Source: Paragordius varius
Taxonomy: Eukaryota > Nematomorpha
Reading direction: 5' to 3'
DNA: 64,000 bases
Assembly (NCBI GenBank): GCA_964247055.1
Contig: OZ176058.1
Location: 2,232,001-2,296,000 of the forward strand
Shown here in pieces: positions 24,061 through 38,455 of this stretch. The notes beneath the pieces are model-generated. The model saw only the letters and a program-made list of their open reading frames with translations. It did no database searches and was not told the DNA's origin. Position numbers and translations under genes: made by a program. The first letter of the stretch is position 1. Every line of letters starts with the position of its first letter.

Positions 24061-24918
24061 ATAAATATATATAGATTTTTTGAAGTATGCGCCTCAAAAG
24101 CTAAAGAAAGTATATTTCATATTACATTAAATATTTATGATATAATCAATTTTCAAATCGTTTTGATATATAAATCAAAAGCCAAAAGGTGTGATGAATT
24201 GTTAATTTTATTTGAATAAAAATTTTCTCTGTTTTTTTCCCATTACCAAATCACTTCGTTGTCCATGAATAAAAAATGACACCGACTGATCATACAATAT
24301 ATAACGAGAAAAAATGAACTCATAAATTTTTTAACATAATTAATAGAGTTTTGTAAAACAAATTAAATTAAAAATACACCGGAATTTTCTTAAAATATTA
24401 TAATCAAATTTATACATAAAAATGCGCCATCTACTTTTTAATAGTTTCAGGCCATACATTGAAACAAATATGCTTGCCTCAAAGTTGTTTAAACATGTTA
24501 AAGCTTATATTTTTTTGGTTTATGTGTAATAAATACGTAACTTGTCATCCAATTATATCTGAAAAAAATATATAAAAGGAATATTTCCAATAATTTATTT
24601 ATATTTAAGCCTTAATTTTCATGTAATTTATCATGGGTGACAAAACTACAATTAATATCTAGTTGAATTGGTAACATACTTGATTACAATTTAATATACA
24701 ATGTAACCATTTGTGTATAGAAAAAAACAAAATTTAAAACAGGGGTGCGCTTTACAAAATATAAATAATATTTATTTTTGCAAATTTGCTGATATAATCT
24801 TTCCGAATTTTGACAATGAACTAACTAGCAAATAATTGTTAAAATAAATAGTGGTTTTCATGGTCTGGTGTTTGAAATCTAATAATATATTTATTAATTC
24901 CCATATATTTTAAGAAAG

Positions 24919-24985
24919 CGGCATTGTCGGATTTTTAGATCCGAAAATACGGCCGACGAGCCAATTGTGTTGAGCACCCCTTCTG
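24919..24985 (-). mobile_element. hAT-like transposon end in unit 1 junction
   Basis: On the minus strand it reads CAGAAGGGGTGCTCAACACA then GGCTCGTCGGCCGTATTTTC. Upstream sequence to about 24640 is shared with unit 2 and with 47300-47420, so a longer non-autonomous element is probably present. Confidence 0.55.
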
Positions 24986-25334
24986 GTTTAAAAGTACTAC
25001 TCTTTAAGATTTTATTTTTGGTTTTTTAATGTTTCTCACTTCGACAGTGAGATATACGATATCACAAGTTCATATATGTTAGTCTTATAAATACCTATTA
25101 GGAAATATTGGATATGAAGGTACTAATTTATATGAGAAGTATTATTGAGTTTCTGATTTTAAATTGCGCAAAGTTTTACTGTGTTTGCATTTATTAAAAA
25201 TTTAAGATTTAATTGAAGTTATAGATATAAAACGCATGATCTAAGTCCAACACGCGCGGCTCCCCACGATTTTATAGAATCTTAAATCTTAGAAATTTTG
25301 GTTTTAATTTATTCCATATTTTTGAATAATTAAT

Positions 25335-25910
25335 TTAGCATTTGGATCCAATACATTCATTTCAGTCCTTTGATCCAAATTTAAGTAACTTTTAAAAAAT
25401 AATCCAAAAATATGGAAAAGAAACCATGGCAAAAATTTGCACTTAGTTACATTAAAGCAAAATATATAAATTCATTCAAAATTACTTAATTTAAATTAAA
25501 ATCTCTAGCTAAAAATTTGGTCTGACATGTGTGCATTAATTTAATTCTATACAAACACTTTTTTTGTTTCTATCATTGTTAGATGTGATATAATAAATTA
25601 GATAAATTTTACTTTAAAATAAAAACAAAACATTTTGCAAAAATGTTGTTAAATAAATGGCGTTGAAGTAGTTGGATATGAAACTTTTTTCTAAACTAAA
25701 TTTATTCAGATAGATAGTTCGGAATTTACATTATTTTATTGGAATGCAAGTATATAATAAAAAAATTGGGACCATTTCTTTCAGTAGTTTAAAAATATTA
25801 ACTTAAATATAGCCTGGGGTATTTAGAAACCCCAAATTGAATAGAATTGATAAGCAAACCTGGGTCCAACCACTCTAATTTGAATTTAAGGACTGAAGAA
25901 TGTTTTGTGT
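25335..25910 (+). mobile_element. GGGGTA-type MITE at start of unit 2
   Basis: Begins GCATTTGGATCCAATACATT and ends with GGTATTTAGAAACCCCAAAT, then a second, partial inverted end to about 25910. The double right end suggests an insertion next to an older copy. The same double end is present at the start of unit 3, so it predates duplication of the unit. Confidence 0.65.
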
Positions 25911-28829
25911 TCAAGTTTTAAAGTTATTAATTTTCATTTTCTAACCATATACATCTTTTGCCTGTTGCATTAGCCATAAATAAATATAGAAAAAATGGCG
26001 GCAAAATTTTTTAAAATGAGTATTTTTACGATACATTTTTTTCGGAAAAATATGCGCCTAAAATGCCAAAAAAAGCAAATTTTTGCCTATGACCTTAAAT
26101 ACTTTTTATGTCAAATTTCATTTCCGGTATAAACCACCCTAAAAAAGAATAAAGTGTCAATACATTCATAAAATTAAGGTGAAAAAATATTTTGATAAAA
26201 ATTTATGATTACAGAAATTAGATGTGATTTAGGATAGGCAGTTGTTTAACAAAGTTTAATTTGTATTAAAGGTAGATTTGGATTATAAAATTAACCACAG
26301 TGCACACACATAAAAATATTCTAAAATAAGGTTATGAAAAAATATATCATGATTCTCATGGTGCTTTCGGTTTTGAATACTTTGAATAAATTTTTTTGGT
26401 GAAAGCTAAATGCTTTATTTCAAGAAATATATTTATATTACACAGCGTTCGAAATCGGGGGCACGATAGAATAGCCTGATGAAAAATATGTTCTAGAAGA
26501 TAAATCTAACAGAATTATTATGATGCTACTTTAGGGGATTATGAGTAGTATTAAAATTATTCACACTTTTATGCTCAGTTCTCCATATCAAATGGCAAAA
26601 TTTTCCCCATATTTTAATAATTCTTTTTTGGTGGAAGCCAAATGCTTCGCTCCAATAAATATTACTATATTATAAACTACCTTTAAAAAGGTAAACATTT
26701 TAGGAAGTTTTAATTTTTAGATGTGAGCTTCGAAGTCCCGAATTTCGTTTTGCTAATATAAGCTAGTTCTTTTAAATAAATGCAAAAATGCAGGGGCACG
26801 ATAAAAATTTTAAATGAAATTATAAATTTTGACATCAACAAAATATTTTTTAAAATACATAAATTTCAATGATTTAATTTATAGCCATGTTGAATACATA
26901 CTTTTTTGGCATAATCAAAATATTCCGCCTTCAAATTTATGTTAAATAATTGTATATTTTCTCAAAAATTCATATTTAACAGACTAAACATTAAATATTA
27001 ATTTTTAGGTAATGAAATGTCCAGCATCATCGAATTATATATAAAAAGGGTTTTTTTATATTTTAAAGTTTTATTTTAACTTTTCCAAAATCGCCTCACT
27101 AAATTTTACTATATATTAATTATTTAAAACCTACATCGAGGCCATTAAATTCAAATCTCTCAAAAAATATTTTTATTAAATTTATAAATATTCTTTTATA
27201 GCTTTTTGGACGAATAATACAATTTTAAAACCTAAAAATCTAAAAATACTCCTCTCAAACTTGTTCTCCGCCATTTTTTCTTTGAGTTTTGAAATAACTA
27301 ATGAAACAGGAATATACATTTAAATTATAAAAAAAATGAGCTATCAGGCTACACTTTACCAAGTATAATCGCCTGCAAAATCACTCTTAGAGTCCAAACC
27401 ACCAAAGTTATTAAAATATAACCATTTTTTATGACCATATTACTTTTATAGTGTGCGATAATGTTAATATAAACTACTGTTTTAAAAGTTTTATTTAATT
27501 ATTTAAGTATCTAACATTGTTCTCCTATATTAAATAAAATAACTTATTTTTTATATATCATTTTGTGAATTCAAATGTTTAAAATTGGGACAGCTTCGAA
27601 ACACGATGGAAATAAACAGCTGATTTCATAATTATTTTAAATTATTGCTGTTAAAATATAAGTTAAAAGCTAACTAAAGTTAAATATTCGCATTTTCTGA
27701 TCATAATGACATTTATTTGGCTGTTTCTTTAGCGATAAAAAAGTTCTTAAAAAAATAATGGCAAAAAAGTGTAAAAAGGGTTATTTTCAATTTAACATTT
27801 TTTTAAATTTTTTTTTGAATCATATTCGCCTAAAAGGCAAAAAAAACCATATTTTTAAAATCGGCTTACTACATTATATACTTTTTAAGATAATGCAATT
27901 ACAAATCATTCTGAGATATAAAACTACGTCAAAAAGTGATGAAATGTTAAATTTGTTAAAATAAAAATTATTTTGCTTTTCATTATTATTTTTTCAATAT
28001 ACAAATGTTTTTCTTACTGTATATGAAATGAAAAAAGAGACCCACTAATTATACACAATATAAGGAAAAATGAACCCACACTTTTATTGAAATATTAATA
28101 AAGTTTGATAAATCACTTAAATTTTTAAAAGCGCCCGGAATTTTTAAATTTACATATGTATTAAAGCCATAAGCTGTAAAAAGAACGCCATCTAGTTTAC
28201 CATAGTTTTAGGCAATACAATGGATGGGGTGATAAAAAATTTTTTGACTTGATTTGCAAGTTTCTCAAGTCATGGCTTGCTTTCATGTGATAAAAAAATT
28301 TTAACATTAGATGACGTAAGTCAAGCAAGAAAACTTGATTTCAAGCGATAAAAAATCAGATCAAGTAAAACTTAAAGATTTTTAAAGCGTGATGTAGGGC
28401 ACACATTACAGATATTAAAAATAAATTTATTTTGAATTCATGTATATTATTTAGGTTTTTTTATGTAATTAAAACCTTTGTTAATGCTTTAAACTGTTTA
28501 TTTGATCATTTTTGGCTAATTAACCTATTCAAATTGGGTGGATACAAAAGAGGATGAATTTTCAAAAAACTCTGCTAATATTTAAGAATAGTGCATATAA
28601 AAATATGCTAAAATTATCAAATCCGTGAACCCACAAGATAAAATAATTCACGAAAATATCTTAAAATTAATATTAAAGTATTGATCTTATTTAAATTTTC
28701 GAATCCTCGATAAAAGCTCAAGATCACCATTAAAACACGTAAAAGGTTTTTCATCTAAATTTATTTTAAACTAGCGTAAATCTTGTGCTGTTACGCAGCC
28801 CGAGAAAGTCCTTCGGACTTTTGGGTATT

Positions 28830-30050
28830 TGAAAAAAGGGATCAATAAAATAATCCATATATGTGGATCGAAACACAATTTAATAGCTATGATCTCATAG
28901 GAATTTCTAAACGGTGCAATACAAATATATTGTTTACTGGTGTAAAGGCCCCAACTTGACGGGTAACGGAAAAAACCGCTATACTATAATTTTTACCTTT
29001 TTATGGGTAATATTTAAAGCCTTTATTAAACTCGTAAATCTTCTTAAGTTTTTTAAAAATTAGCTCCAAAACTACGCCATTTTTATATGGGGTCTCTGTT
29101 TTAAGGTAATCCTTACCCATAGACCTAAATGGAAAAAGCGCTGAGTTAATTTTTTCGCCTTTATAGGGCAAATATTTGCAATCATCTTTAAGACCATCAT
29201 CTCATGGGTTATTGGTAAAAATAACTTAACCCTAAATCGTTATATGATGGCGTATTTTTAGGGTATAAAGGCCCCAAATAAACGGCCAATAAAAAGGACC
29301 TGACCTTAATTTTTACCTAGTTACGGATACTATTTTGAACTTTAAATGAGCTCATATGGCATGGGTTTTCTTATTAGTTCCAAAACAATGCAATTTCTAT
29401 ATAGTGGCGCAGTTTTTGGCGGGTAGCTTCTTACCCAGAGGCTAATACGCTTGATTTAAATTTTTTCCTATTCTCTCGTTAGTTTTTGGAAAAATTGCCT
29501 TAAAATTGGAAAATCATTCTATGGTGGCGCATTTTTCAGGGCGTGAAGGGCCTAATTAATGGCAGATTTAAAAACCGCACGATCTAAATTTTCTTGTTAT
29601 GGGTAATACTTTAAACAGCTAATGAATTGATATGGCCTGATAAATTTTCTGAATTTTCCCAAAGGCACGCTATTTCGATATGACGGGTCAGTTTTTAGCG
29701 GGTATCTCCTTACCCAGCAGCCAATATAAAGGCATTTTACCGGGGGAACGGGTAAAAGAGGGCTTAAATTAAAAAAGCGAGCCTACCATGTTCGACGCAA
29801 TTGAAAATAAGTTAAAAAAAATCATATTTAAAATCGAATGGTCAACAAGTTTTCCGGATAATTATCTCAAAGATTTTGATGGACTTCTGTTTTCAAAAAA
29901 ACCCGTTTTTTACACGAGGTGGGCCCGAACGGGGGACCTAATTCAAAAAAAGGGCGAAGCTATTGTCAGGGCATTCATTGATTTTTTTTGACATTTGGAT
30001 TTAAATAGGTCTAGAAACAGATCATTATGCCACACTTTCCATTTTTATAA
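28830..30050 (+). repeat. 160 bp monomer array in unit 2
   Basis: The shortest of the four inner arrays, about 1.2 kb. The same alternating monomer types are visible, including GCGCAGTTTTTGGCGGGTAG and GCGCATTTTTCAGGGCG. Confidence 0.7.
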
Positions 30051-30150
30051 TTATATAGATTTTTTGAAGCATGCGCCTCAAAAGCTAAAGAAAGCATATT
30101 TTATACTACATTAAATACTTTTTATGATATAATGACAAATCGTTTTGAGA

Positions 30151-30409
30151 TATACCATTTACAATTCAAATTCACCCTTGAACAATTCAAATTCACCCTA
30201 AAAATAAATTATGTGTTTTCGGGCTAATATAACTCAGCATTAATATAAAATTTATTCTTACGGCATAATTTATTATTTTTCATAATTATATATATTTTAC
30301 AGGTGATTTTATTTTAAAAATATATGTAATTTTAATCTTAAAAAACACATAATTTCTTTTAGGGTGATTTGGAATTGTTCAAGGGTGAATTTGATCTATA
30401 AATGGTATA
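30151..30409. mobile_element. MITE family A, copy 2 (inserted in unit 2 only)
   Basis: 259 bp with ends TATACCATTTACAATTCAAA and ATTTGATCTATAAATGGTAT. It splits the unit sequence GAGATATA...CTCAAACTACGCC, which is continuous in unit 3 near 37240, so it is a clean unit-specific insertion, probably with a TA or TATA target duplication. Confidence 0.85.
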
Positions 30410-31193
30410 TAACTCAAACTACGCCAAAAGGTATGATGAAATGTTAATTTTATTTAAATAAAAATTTTCTTTAAGAGTTATGTTTTGTTGCATATTATAT
30501 AACATCATATCAACTTTCCACTTCCTAACCATTTCTATGCCCATGAATAAAAAATGACACCGACTGATCATACAATATATAACGAGGAAAAATGAACCCA
30601 TAAATTTTATAAGATAATTAATAGAGTTTGGTAAAACAAATTAAATTTGATACACCGAAACTTTCCTAAAAAGCTTTTAATGCTGATCAAATTGTATAAA
30701 AATGTGCCATCTACTTTTTGTAATTTAAGGCCATACATTAAAAAAATATGCGTATAAAGCCGTTTAAACATGTTAAAGCTTATATTTTTTTGGTTTATAT
30801 GTAATAAATACGTAACTTGTCATCCAATTATATCTGAAAAAAATATATAAAAGAATTTCCAGTAATTTATTTATATTTAACCCTTAATTTTCATGTAATT
30901 TAGCATGGGTGACGAAACTATAATTAATATCCATGTAAATTGGTAACATACTTGATTAAATATTTAACATACAATGTAACCAATTGTAAAAAAAGGAAAA
31001 TACAACATTCAAAACAGGGCTGTCCTGCGCTCTTTACAAAACATAAGTAAAATTCATATTCACTACAAATTTAATGAAATAATCTTTGCGAATTTTGACA
31101 ATGAACTAACAAAAATTGTTAGAATAAATAGTATTTCTTATGGTCTTATGTTTGAAATCTAATAATATATTTATTAATCCATATATATTAAGA

Positions 31194-31262
31194 ATGCGGC
31201 CCGTCGGATTTTTAGATCCAAAAATACGGCCGACGAGCCAATTGTGTTGAGCACCCCTTCTG
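31194..31262 (-). mobile_element. hAT-like transposon end in unit 2 junction
   Basis: Same sequence as the unit 1 copy with a better preserved inner block GGGCCGCATTC on the minus strand. Inherited with the unit, not a new insertion, since the flanks match unit 1. Confidence 0.55.
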
Positions 31263-31565
31263 GTTTGAAAGTACTATTCTTTAAGATTTTATTTTTTGTA
31301 GATATCACAAGTTCATATATGTTAGTCTTATAAATACCTATTAGGAAAGATTGAATATGAAGGTATTTATTTATACAAGAAGTATTATTGAGTTTCTGAT
31401 TTTAAATTGCGCAAAGTTTTACTGTGTTTGTATTTATTAAATATTTAATATGATTTAATTGAAGTTATGGATATAAAACGCATGATCTAAGTCCAACACG
31501 CGCGGCTCCCTACGATTTTATAGAATCTTAAAAACTTTAGTTTTAATTTATTGAAATATTTAATA

Positions 31566-32150
31566 CTTGGATCCAATACATTCATTTTAGTCCTTTGATC
31601 CGAATTAGGGTAATTGGATACTCCAGGCCTTTTAAAAATTAAATCCAAAAATATGGAAAAACCATGGCGAAAATTTGCACTTAGTTACATTGAAGCAAAT
31701 ATATAAAAATGTTCTCAAAAATACTTAATTTAAATTAAAACGTCAAGGTAAAAATTTAGTCTGACATGTATGCATAGCTATTTCTATACAAACACTTTTT
31801 TGTTCCTATCAATATTAAATGTAATATAACTGAAAAATTAGCTTTAACTTTAGCTTAAAAATTAAATAAACACGGTTTTCTGCAAAAATGTTGTTAAATA
31901 AAAATGTCGTCCAATTAGTTATATCTGAAACAATTTTTCAAAACTAAATTTATTCAGATAGTTTGGATAGTTTACATATCGGATAGAAGCATAAATTTAA
32001 ATTGGGACCATTTTTTTAGTAGTTTTCAAAAATATCAATTTAAAAAATAGTCTGAAGTATTAAGAAACCCCAATTTGAATCGAAGTGTTAAACAAACCTG
32101 GGGTTTCCAATTCCAATTTGAATCAAAGGATCGAGTATGTTTCGCATCAA
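31566..32150 (+). mobile_element. GGGGTA-type MITE at start of unit 3
   Basis: Begins ACTTGGATCCAATACATTCA and ends GAAACCCCAATTTGAATCGA with the same extra partial end as the copy at 25335-25910. Confidence 0.65.
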
Positions 32151-35100
32151 AGTTTAATTATTTATATTTTCTAATCATATACATCTTTTGCCTGTTGCAT
32201 TTGCAATTAAAATTATAGAAAAAATGGCGGAAAATTTTTGAAATGAAATTTTTTTTTAAAATTTTACATTTTGTAAAAAAAATGTATAATGCGCCTAAAA
32301 AGCTAAAAAGCATATTTTTGCTTAATACGTTGAATACTTTTTAATATATCAATTTTCATATGGCTCTGGTTTGTAAAACTGCCCTAAAATATAATAGTGT
32401 GTTAATACATTTATAAAATTAAGTACAGAAGTTAAATGTGATTTGATTTTGAGGATGTTATTAACAAAATTTTATCTGAATTAAAGGTAGATTTGGATCA
32501 TCATAATTTAACGCACACAGTGCACACACAAAAATATTCTGATAAAGGAATATATTATGACATGGTGCTTTTTTTGGGTACTTTGAATAATTTTTTTAGC
32601 GAAAGCTAAATGCTTTATCTCAAAAAATATTTTTATATTACACAATGCGAAATCGGGGGCACAATAGAATAGCCTGATGAAATATATATTTTAGTAGATG
32701 AATCTAACAGAATTATTATGACGCCTACTCTTGAAGATTTCGAGTGATATTATAAAGTTATTCACACTTTTGTGCCCAATTCTCCATATCAGAAAATGGC
32801 AAAGTTTTCCCCATTTTTTTAATTAATTTTTTTGGTAAAAGCCAATGCTTCGATTCAATAAACATTACTATATTATAAACTATCTATATTAAAATAAAAT
32901 AATTTATAGATGTGGGCTCCGTAACCTAATTTTTTTCGTTCGGATAATATAGGCAAAATTCTTTCAAAATAAACCCAAAAGGGGCACGAGATTTAAAAAA
33001 ACACTAAAAATTTTGACATCAAAATATTAATTTTAAAAAAATAAGCCAAATTTTAAAGCATACTTTATACTATTTTGGCATGTGGGAAACTGACAACGAA
33101 ACAATTATAACTAAAATATTCGTTCGCTTTCAAATTTATGTTAAATACAAATTGTCTTTTTTCACAAAAATTCTTTCAAATTTAATAGATGAACCATTAA
33201 ATATTAATTCTTAGGTAATAGAAATGTTGAGCATCATCGACTTATATAAATTGGTGTTTTTATTATATCTTCAAGTTTTTTATACCGTTTCCACTATGCC
33301 TTAAAATACAGTTAAACTACACTGCGAAAATTTTACTATATATTAAATATCTAAAACTTCATGACATAAAAATTAGTATTGGCAAAATATATTAATATAA
33401 TTGTTTTAGCCTTTTGGACGGGTAAGATAATTTTAAACCTTAAAATCTTAAAATCCTCCTCTCAAACTTATTCTCCGCCATTTTTTCTTTAAGTTTTTTA
33501 AATAACTAATGAAGCAGGCAATATATTTATATTATGGCTAAAAATATAAATTATTAAATTCAAGCTATCAGGCTACTATCTTATGATGTAATCTCTTGTA
33601 ATATCACTCTAGGGTCCAAACCACCAAATTTAATAAAAAAATTAACATTTTTCATGACTTTTTTTACTTTTTTATATGAATGAACTTAATCTTGTAAATA
33701 AACTACTGTTTTGAAATTGTTTTAATTAATTATTATATTACTAATACTGTTGTCCTGAATTAGATGAAAATAACTTATATTTTATATATCATTTTGTAAA
33801 TTCAAGTCTTAAATTAAGATTTAGAGACACTATTGAAATAAACAGCTGATTATATAATTATATAAAAATATTGCTGGTAAAATATGAGTTGAAAGCTAAC
33901 TAAAGTTAATTTTTTACATTTTTCATAACTACATTTATTTGCCTGTTGCATTAGCGATATAAAAAAGATTATAGAAAAAATGGCGACAAAAAAGTTTGAA
34001 ATAAACTTTTACAATTTAACATTTTTTAAAAAAAAATTTGTATCATGTAGGCTAGAGAAAACTATTTTTAAAATAGGCCTAATACCTTAAATAATTTGTA
34101 AAATAATGCGATTCCAAATCGTTCTGAGATATAAAACTACGCTAAAAGGTGATGATGAAGTGTTAATTTTGTTAAAATAATTTTTTTTGACCTCATAAAA
34201 GCCTAAAAAAGAAAATCTTCGAAAATCGACTAACTAACCCTTAAATATTTTTTAAGAATTGTTCTATATAAAACTACGTTAAAATGTAATGATGAAATAA
34301 ATTTTTTGAATCATATCCGCCTAAAAGGCTAAAGAAAACATTTATTTAAAATATGCTTACTACCTTAAATACTTTTTAAGATAATGCAATTACAAATCGA
34401 TCTGAGATATATAAGCCAAATGTTAATTTTTTTAAAAATAAAATTTTTTTGCCAGCCTAAAAAAGAAAACATATTTTTAAAATCGACTCTACCCCTTAAA
34501 TACTTTTTAGGATAATCCAATTACAAATTGTTCTATATATAACTACGTCAAAAGGTAATGACGAAATAAATTTTTTTTCGAATCATATTCGAAAAGGCTA
34601 AAGAAAGCTATTTTTAAAATCGGCTTACGATTTTAAATACTTTTTAAGAAAATCAAATTAAATCGTTCTCAGATATAAAACTACGACAAAAGGTGATGAT
34701 GAAATGTTCATTTTGTTGAAATAAATTTTTTTTAATATTCATTATTTTTTTTGGATATACAAATGTTTTTCTTACTGTATATGAAATGAAAAAAGAGACC
34801 CACTAATTATACACAACATAAGGAAAAATGAACCCACACTTTTATTGAAATAATAATAAAGTTTGGTAAATCATTTAAAATACTAAATGCAACGGAATTT
34901 TTAAATTTGTATATATATTACGGTCGTAAGTAATAAAAAGAACGCCATCTAGTTTGCTATAGTTTTAGGCAATACATTGGGTGGGGTGATAAAATTTTTT
35001 TTGACTTGATTTGCAAGTTTCTTAATGTCATGGCTTGCTTTCATGTGATAAAAAATAATAACAGTAGAGGAAGTAAGTCAAGCAAAAAAACTTGATTTGG

Positions 35101-35591
35101 AGCTATAAAAAATTATATAATCATGCAAAACTTAAAGATTTTGAAAGTGTGGTGTAGGGCACACTTGACGGATTTTAAAATATGGGTAAAATTATTTTGG
35201 AGACTATTTATGTATATAATTTAGGTTTTATATTTAATTAATACCTTTGTTAATGCTTTAAACTGTTTATTTGGTAATTTTTGGCTAATTAACCTATTCA
35301 AATTGGGTGGATACAAAAGAGGATAAATATATAGAAAACTCTGCTAATATTCAAGAATAATGCATATAAAAATATGCGAAATTATTAATTCCGTAAACCC
35401 ACAAGATAAATTGATTCAATAAAATATCTCTAAATTAATATTAAAGTATTAATCTTGTTTAAATTTTTGAATCCTCGATAAACGCTCTAGATTACCTCAC
35501 CATTAAAACACGTAAAAAGTTTTTTATCTAAATTAATTTCAAACTAGCGTAAATCTCGTCTTGCTACGCAGCTCGAGGAAGTCATTCGGAC

Positions 35592-35623
35592 TTTTTTTTT
35601 GGGGGGGGGGGGGGGGGGGGGGG
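35592..35623 (+). repeat. T9G23 homopolymer tract
   Basis: Nine T followed by twenty-three G at the same place in unit 3 as the tract in unit 1. Strong G-quadruplex potential. Confidence 0.9.
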
Positions 35624-35624
35624 T

Positions 35625-37135
35625 ATTCGAAGAAAGGAATCAATAAAATGATCCATATATGTGGATTTTTCGAAACACAATTTAATAGCTATGATCACAT
35701 ACGATTTTCTAAACGGTGCATTCATACTAATATATTGTTTACTGGTGTTAAGGCCCCAACTTGACGGGTAACGGAAAAAACCGCTAAATTATAATTTTTA
35801 CCTTTTTATGGGTAATATTTAAAGCCTTTATTAAACTCGTATAGCCTCTTAATTTTTTTGAAAATTAACTCCAAAGCCACGCCATTTTGTATGACGTCTC
35901 AGTTTTAAACCGGTAGACCCCTACCCATAGGCCTATATGGAAAAAGCGCTAAATTAAATTTTTTGCCTTTATAAAGCAAATATTTGGAATCATTTTTGAT
36001 ACCATCGTCTCATGGGTTATTCGAAAAAATACCTCAACACTAAATAATCGTTATATGATGGCGTGTTTTTAGGGCATAAAGGCCCCAAATTAACGGCTAA
36101 CAAAAAACGCCCGACTTAAATTTTTACCTAGTTACGGGTAATATTTCAAGCTTTCGATGAGGTCATATGGCTTCATAAATTTTCTGTAAATTGGCTCCAA
36201 AACATCGCAATTTCCATTTGGTGGCGCAGTTTTTAGCGGGTAGTTCGGCAGGTATAAAAAACGTTCGGCAAAATTTTAACTTTATATGGGGAATATCTGG
36301 AATTATCATGAATTCCATATGTTCCTGTTAGTCTCATATGTTTTCTAAAATTAGCCTCCAAAGTCACGCTGTATCAATATGGTGGCGTAGTAGGCGGTTA
36401 GTACCACCCAAGGGCGAAACAAAAAACGCTGGATTAAAATTTTTGCCTTAATCCAGGTAATACCTGGATTCATATGAATCCATATGCTCTCGTGGTACGT
36501 GAAAGGCCTAATTAACTGCTAATTTTAATTTACTGTACGACCTAAATTTTTGCCTTATTCCGCGTAATATTTTAGGCACCTATTGAACCCAAATGGCCTG
36601 ATAGGATTTCAAAAATTTAGCTCCGAAGGCACGTTCGATATGACTGGGCAGTTTTTAGCGGGTATCTCCTTATCCAGCAGCCAATATAAAAAAGCATGAC
36701 TAATTTTTTTGCCTTTTAACAGGTAATACTGGAATCCTACGGTCTTATACTTTGGGCGAAAAAGCGATTTAAAAAATCATTTTTGTGGACTTGATTTTTT
36801 TTAAAAAATGGCATTTTACGGGGGAAGCCGGCAAAAAAAACGTCCAAGTTAAAAAAGCGAGCCGACTATGTTCGGCGCAATGAAATTAAGTAAAAAATAT
36901 TCATATTTGAAATCGAATGGTCCAACACGGTTTCCGGAAATTGTCCCAAATACACAATTATTATGGACTTCTGTTTTCGAAAAAAACCCGTTTTTACAGG
37001 GATGGACCCGAACTGGCTCAAAAAGGGCGAAATATTGTCGGGACATTCTTTATAATTATATTTTTTTGACATTTGGATTTGAATGCGTCTACCGGTTTTC
37101 CGGAAACGGATCACAAAGCCACCATCTATTTTTTA
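35625..37135 (+). repeat. 160 bp monomer array in unit 3
   Basis: About 1.5 kb of the same monomers, following the poly-G tract. Includes GCGCAGTTTTTAGCGGGTAG and a divergent monomer CGTAGTAGGCGGTTAGTACC. Confidence 0.7.
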
Positions 37136-38455
37136 AATTCATAGTTTTTTTCAGCATGCGCCACAAAAGCTAAATAAAGCATATTTTTATAGTACATTAT
37201 ATTTTTTAAGATATAATCAAATTCCAAATCGTTTTGAGATATAAATCAAACTACGCCAAAAGTTGTGATGAAATGTTAATTTTATTTAAATAAAAATTTT
37301 CTTTAATAATTTTTTACTTTCCTCTTCCGAATCATTTCTATATCCATGCATGAAAAATGACACCGACTGATCATACAATATATAAAGAGGAAAAATGAAC
37401 TCATAAATTTTATAACATTATTAATAGAGTTTGGTAAAACAAATTAAATTTAAAATACACCAAAATTTTCTTAAAATGCTTTTGGTTAGTTATTCTAAGT
37501 TGAAAAATGCGCCATCTACTTGATAGGCAATACATTGGAAAAATTTGCGTATCTAAAAGCCGTTTAAACATGTTAAAGATTATATTTTTTTGGTTTATGT
37601 GTAATAAATACGTAACTTGTCATCCAATTATATCTAAAAAAAATATATAAAATTAATATTTCTAATGATTTATTTATATTTAACCCTTAATTTTCATATA
37701 ACCAATCATGGGTGAGACGAAACATAATTAATATCTAGGTGACACGCAGCGCGCGGGCTGCACACCTCCTATAAAAGATATTTTAAAGCCGGCGAAAAAT
37801 TTTAATTACACTTACAACAAGTTTTTCTGCCATTCGAGGTTCTTGCATTTTCTAATATTTACCATCATTTTAACAGTAAATCTGAACTTAAAATTTTAAT
37901 TTCACCTAAGAATTTTGTATAATTTAATTTTTTGATTCCCCCCTAATAGAAATTTAATAAAAAATGTTCTTCTCGGATAATATACAAGAAAAAGCCATTT
38001 GTAATATATCATTCGGAAGAGTAATGAAAACTCTATAAAATGCATACTAATATAAGGTACATCGACAGTTTATATTCGAGATAGGAAGCGACAAACGCGC
38101 GAAGCGAGAGCGGTTTTCTTAATTAATATATTTTAAAAACTAATTGATGAAAATAGCTTAAACAGTGTCTAGATGGCGATGAATGTCCTAAAAAGATAAA
38201 ACGTGAAAGTTTTTGGGCTCCAACATTTATTTATTGCTCTTATGCCATTCAAAACAGACATTTTTAAGTTTTTGTGTTAAAAAATTAGCATCTCATGAAT
38301 ATTAATTTATTTTCTTTAGGAAGCTTATCAATTAAAAGACTAAATATATAGTTTGATGGATTTTTTATCTTTCATAACCATTGTGTAAAATTATAGTTAT
38401 AGCTATGCATAGTATCCACTAGTTAAAATAATATTGATAATAATAATTTTTATTA

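Larger units (their letters stand above)
18497..25330 (+). repeat. Macrosatellite unit 1
   Basis: About 6.8 kb. Order: forward end of the GGGGTA element (to about 18960), the CACAGTGCACACAC block, an extra reverse-oriented GGGGTA element (20646-21213), the GACCCACTAATTATACAC block, one arm of the palindrome-type repeat (about 22050-22600), a T12G21 tract, the 160 bp monomer array, and a type-A junction with a hAT-like end. Its first part matches unit 4 most closely. Confidence 0.8.
25331..31565 (+). repeat. Macrosatellite unit 2
   Basis: About 6.2 kb, the shortest. Same order as unit 1 but without the inner reverse GGGGTA element and without the poly-G tract. It carries a family A MITE (30151-30409) and a type-A junction with a hAT-like end like unit 1. 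Confidence 0.8.
31566..38455 (+). repeat. Macrosatellite unit 3
   Basis: About 6.9 kb. It has extra tandem copies of an ATCGACTAACTACCCCTTAA-type segment (34200-34720), a T9G23 tract, and ends in a different, type-B junction (about 37740-38455) that lacks the hAT-like end. Confidence 0.8.

Noticed and set aside
23660-24064. 134-codon open frame in unit 1, with shorter relatives near 29788, 36868 and 43812
   Set aside because: It consists of the 160 bp monomers. The frame is not kept between units, it has an internal repeat (DFCGL...) explained by monomer duplication, and no domain is recognisable.
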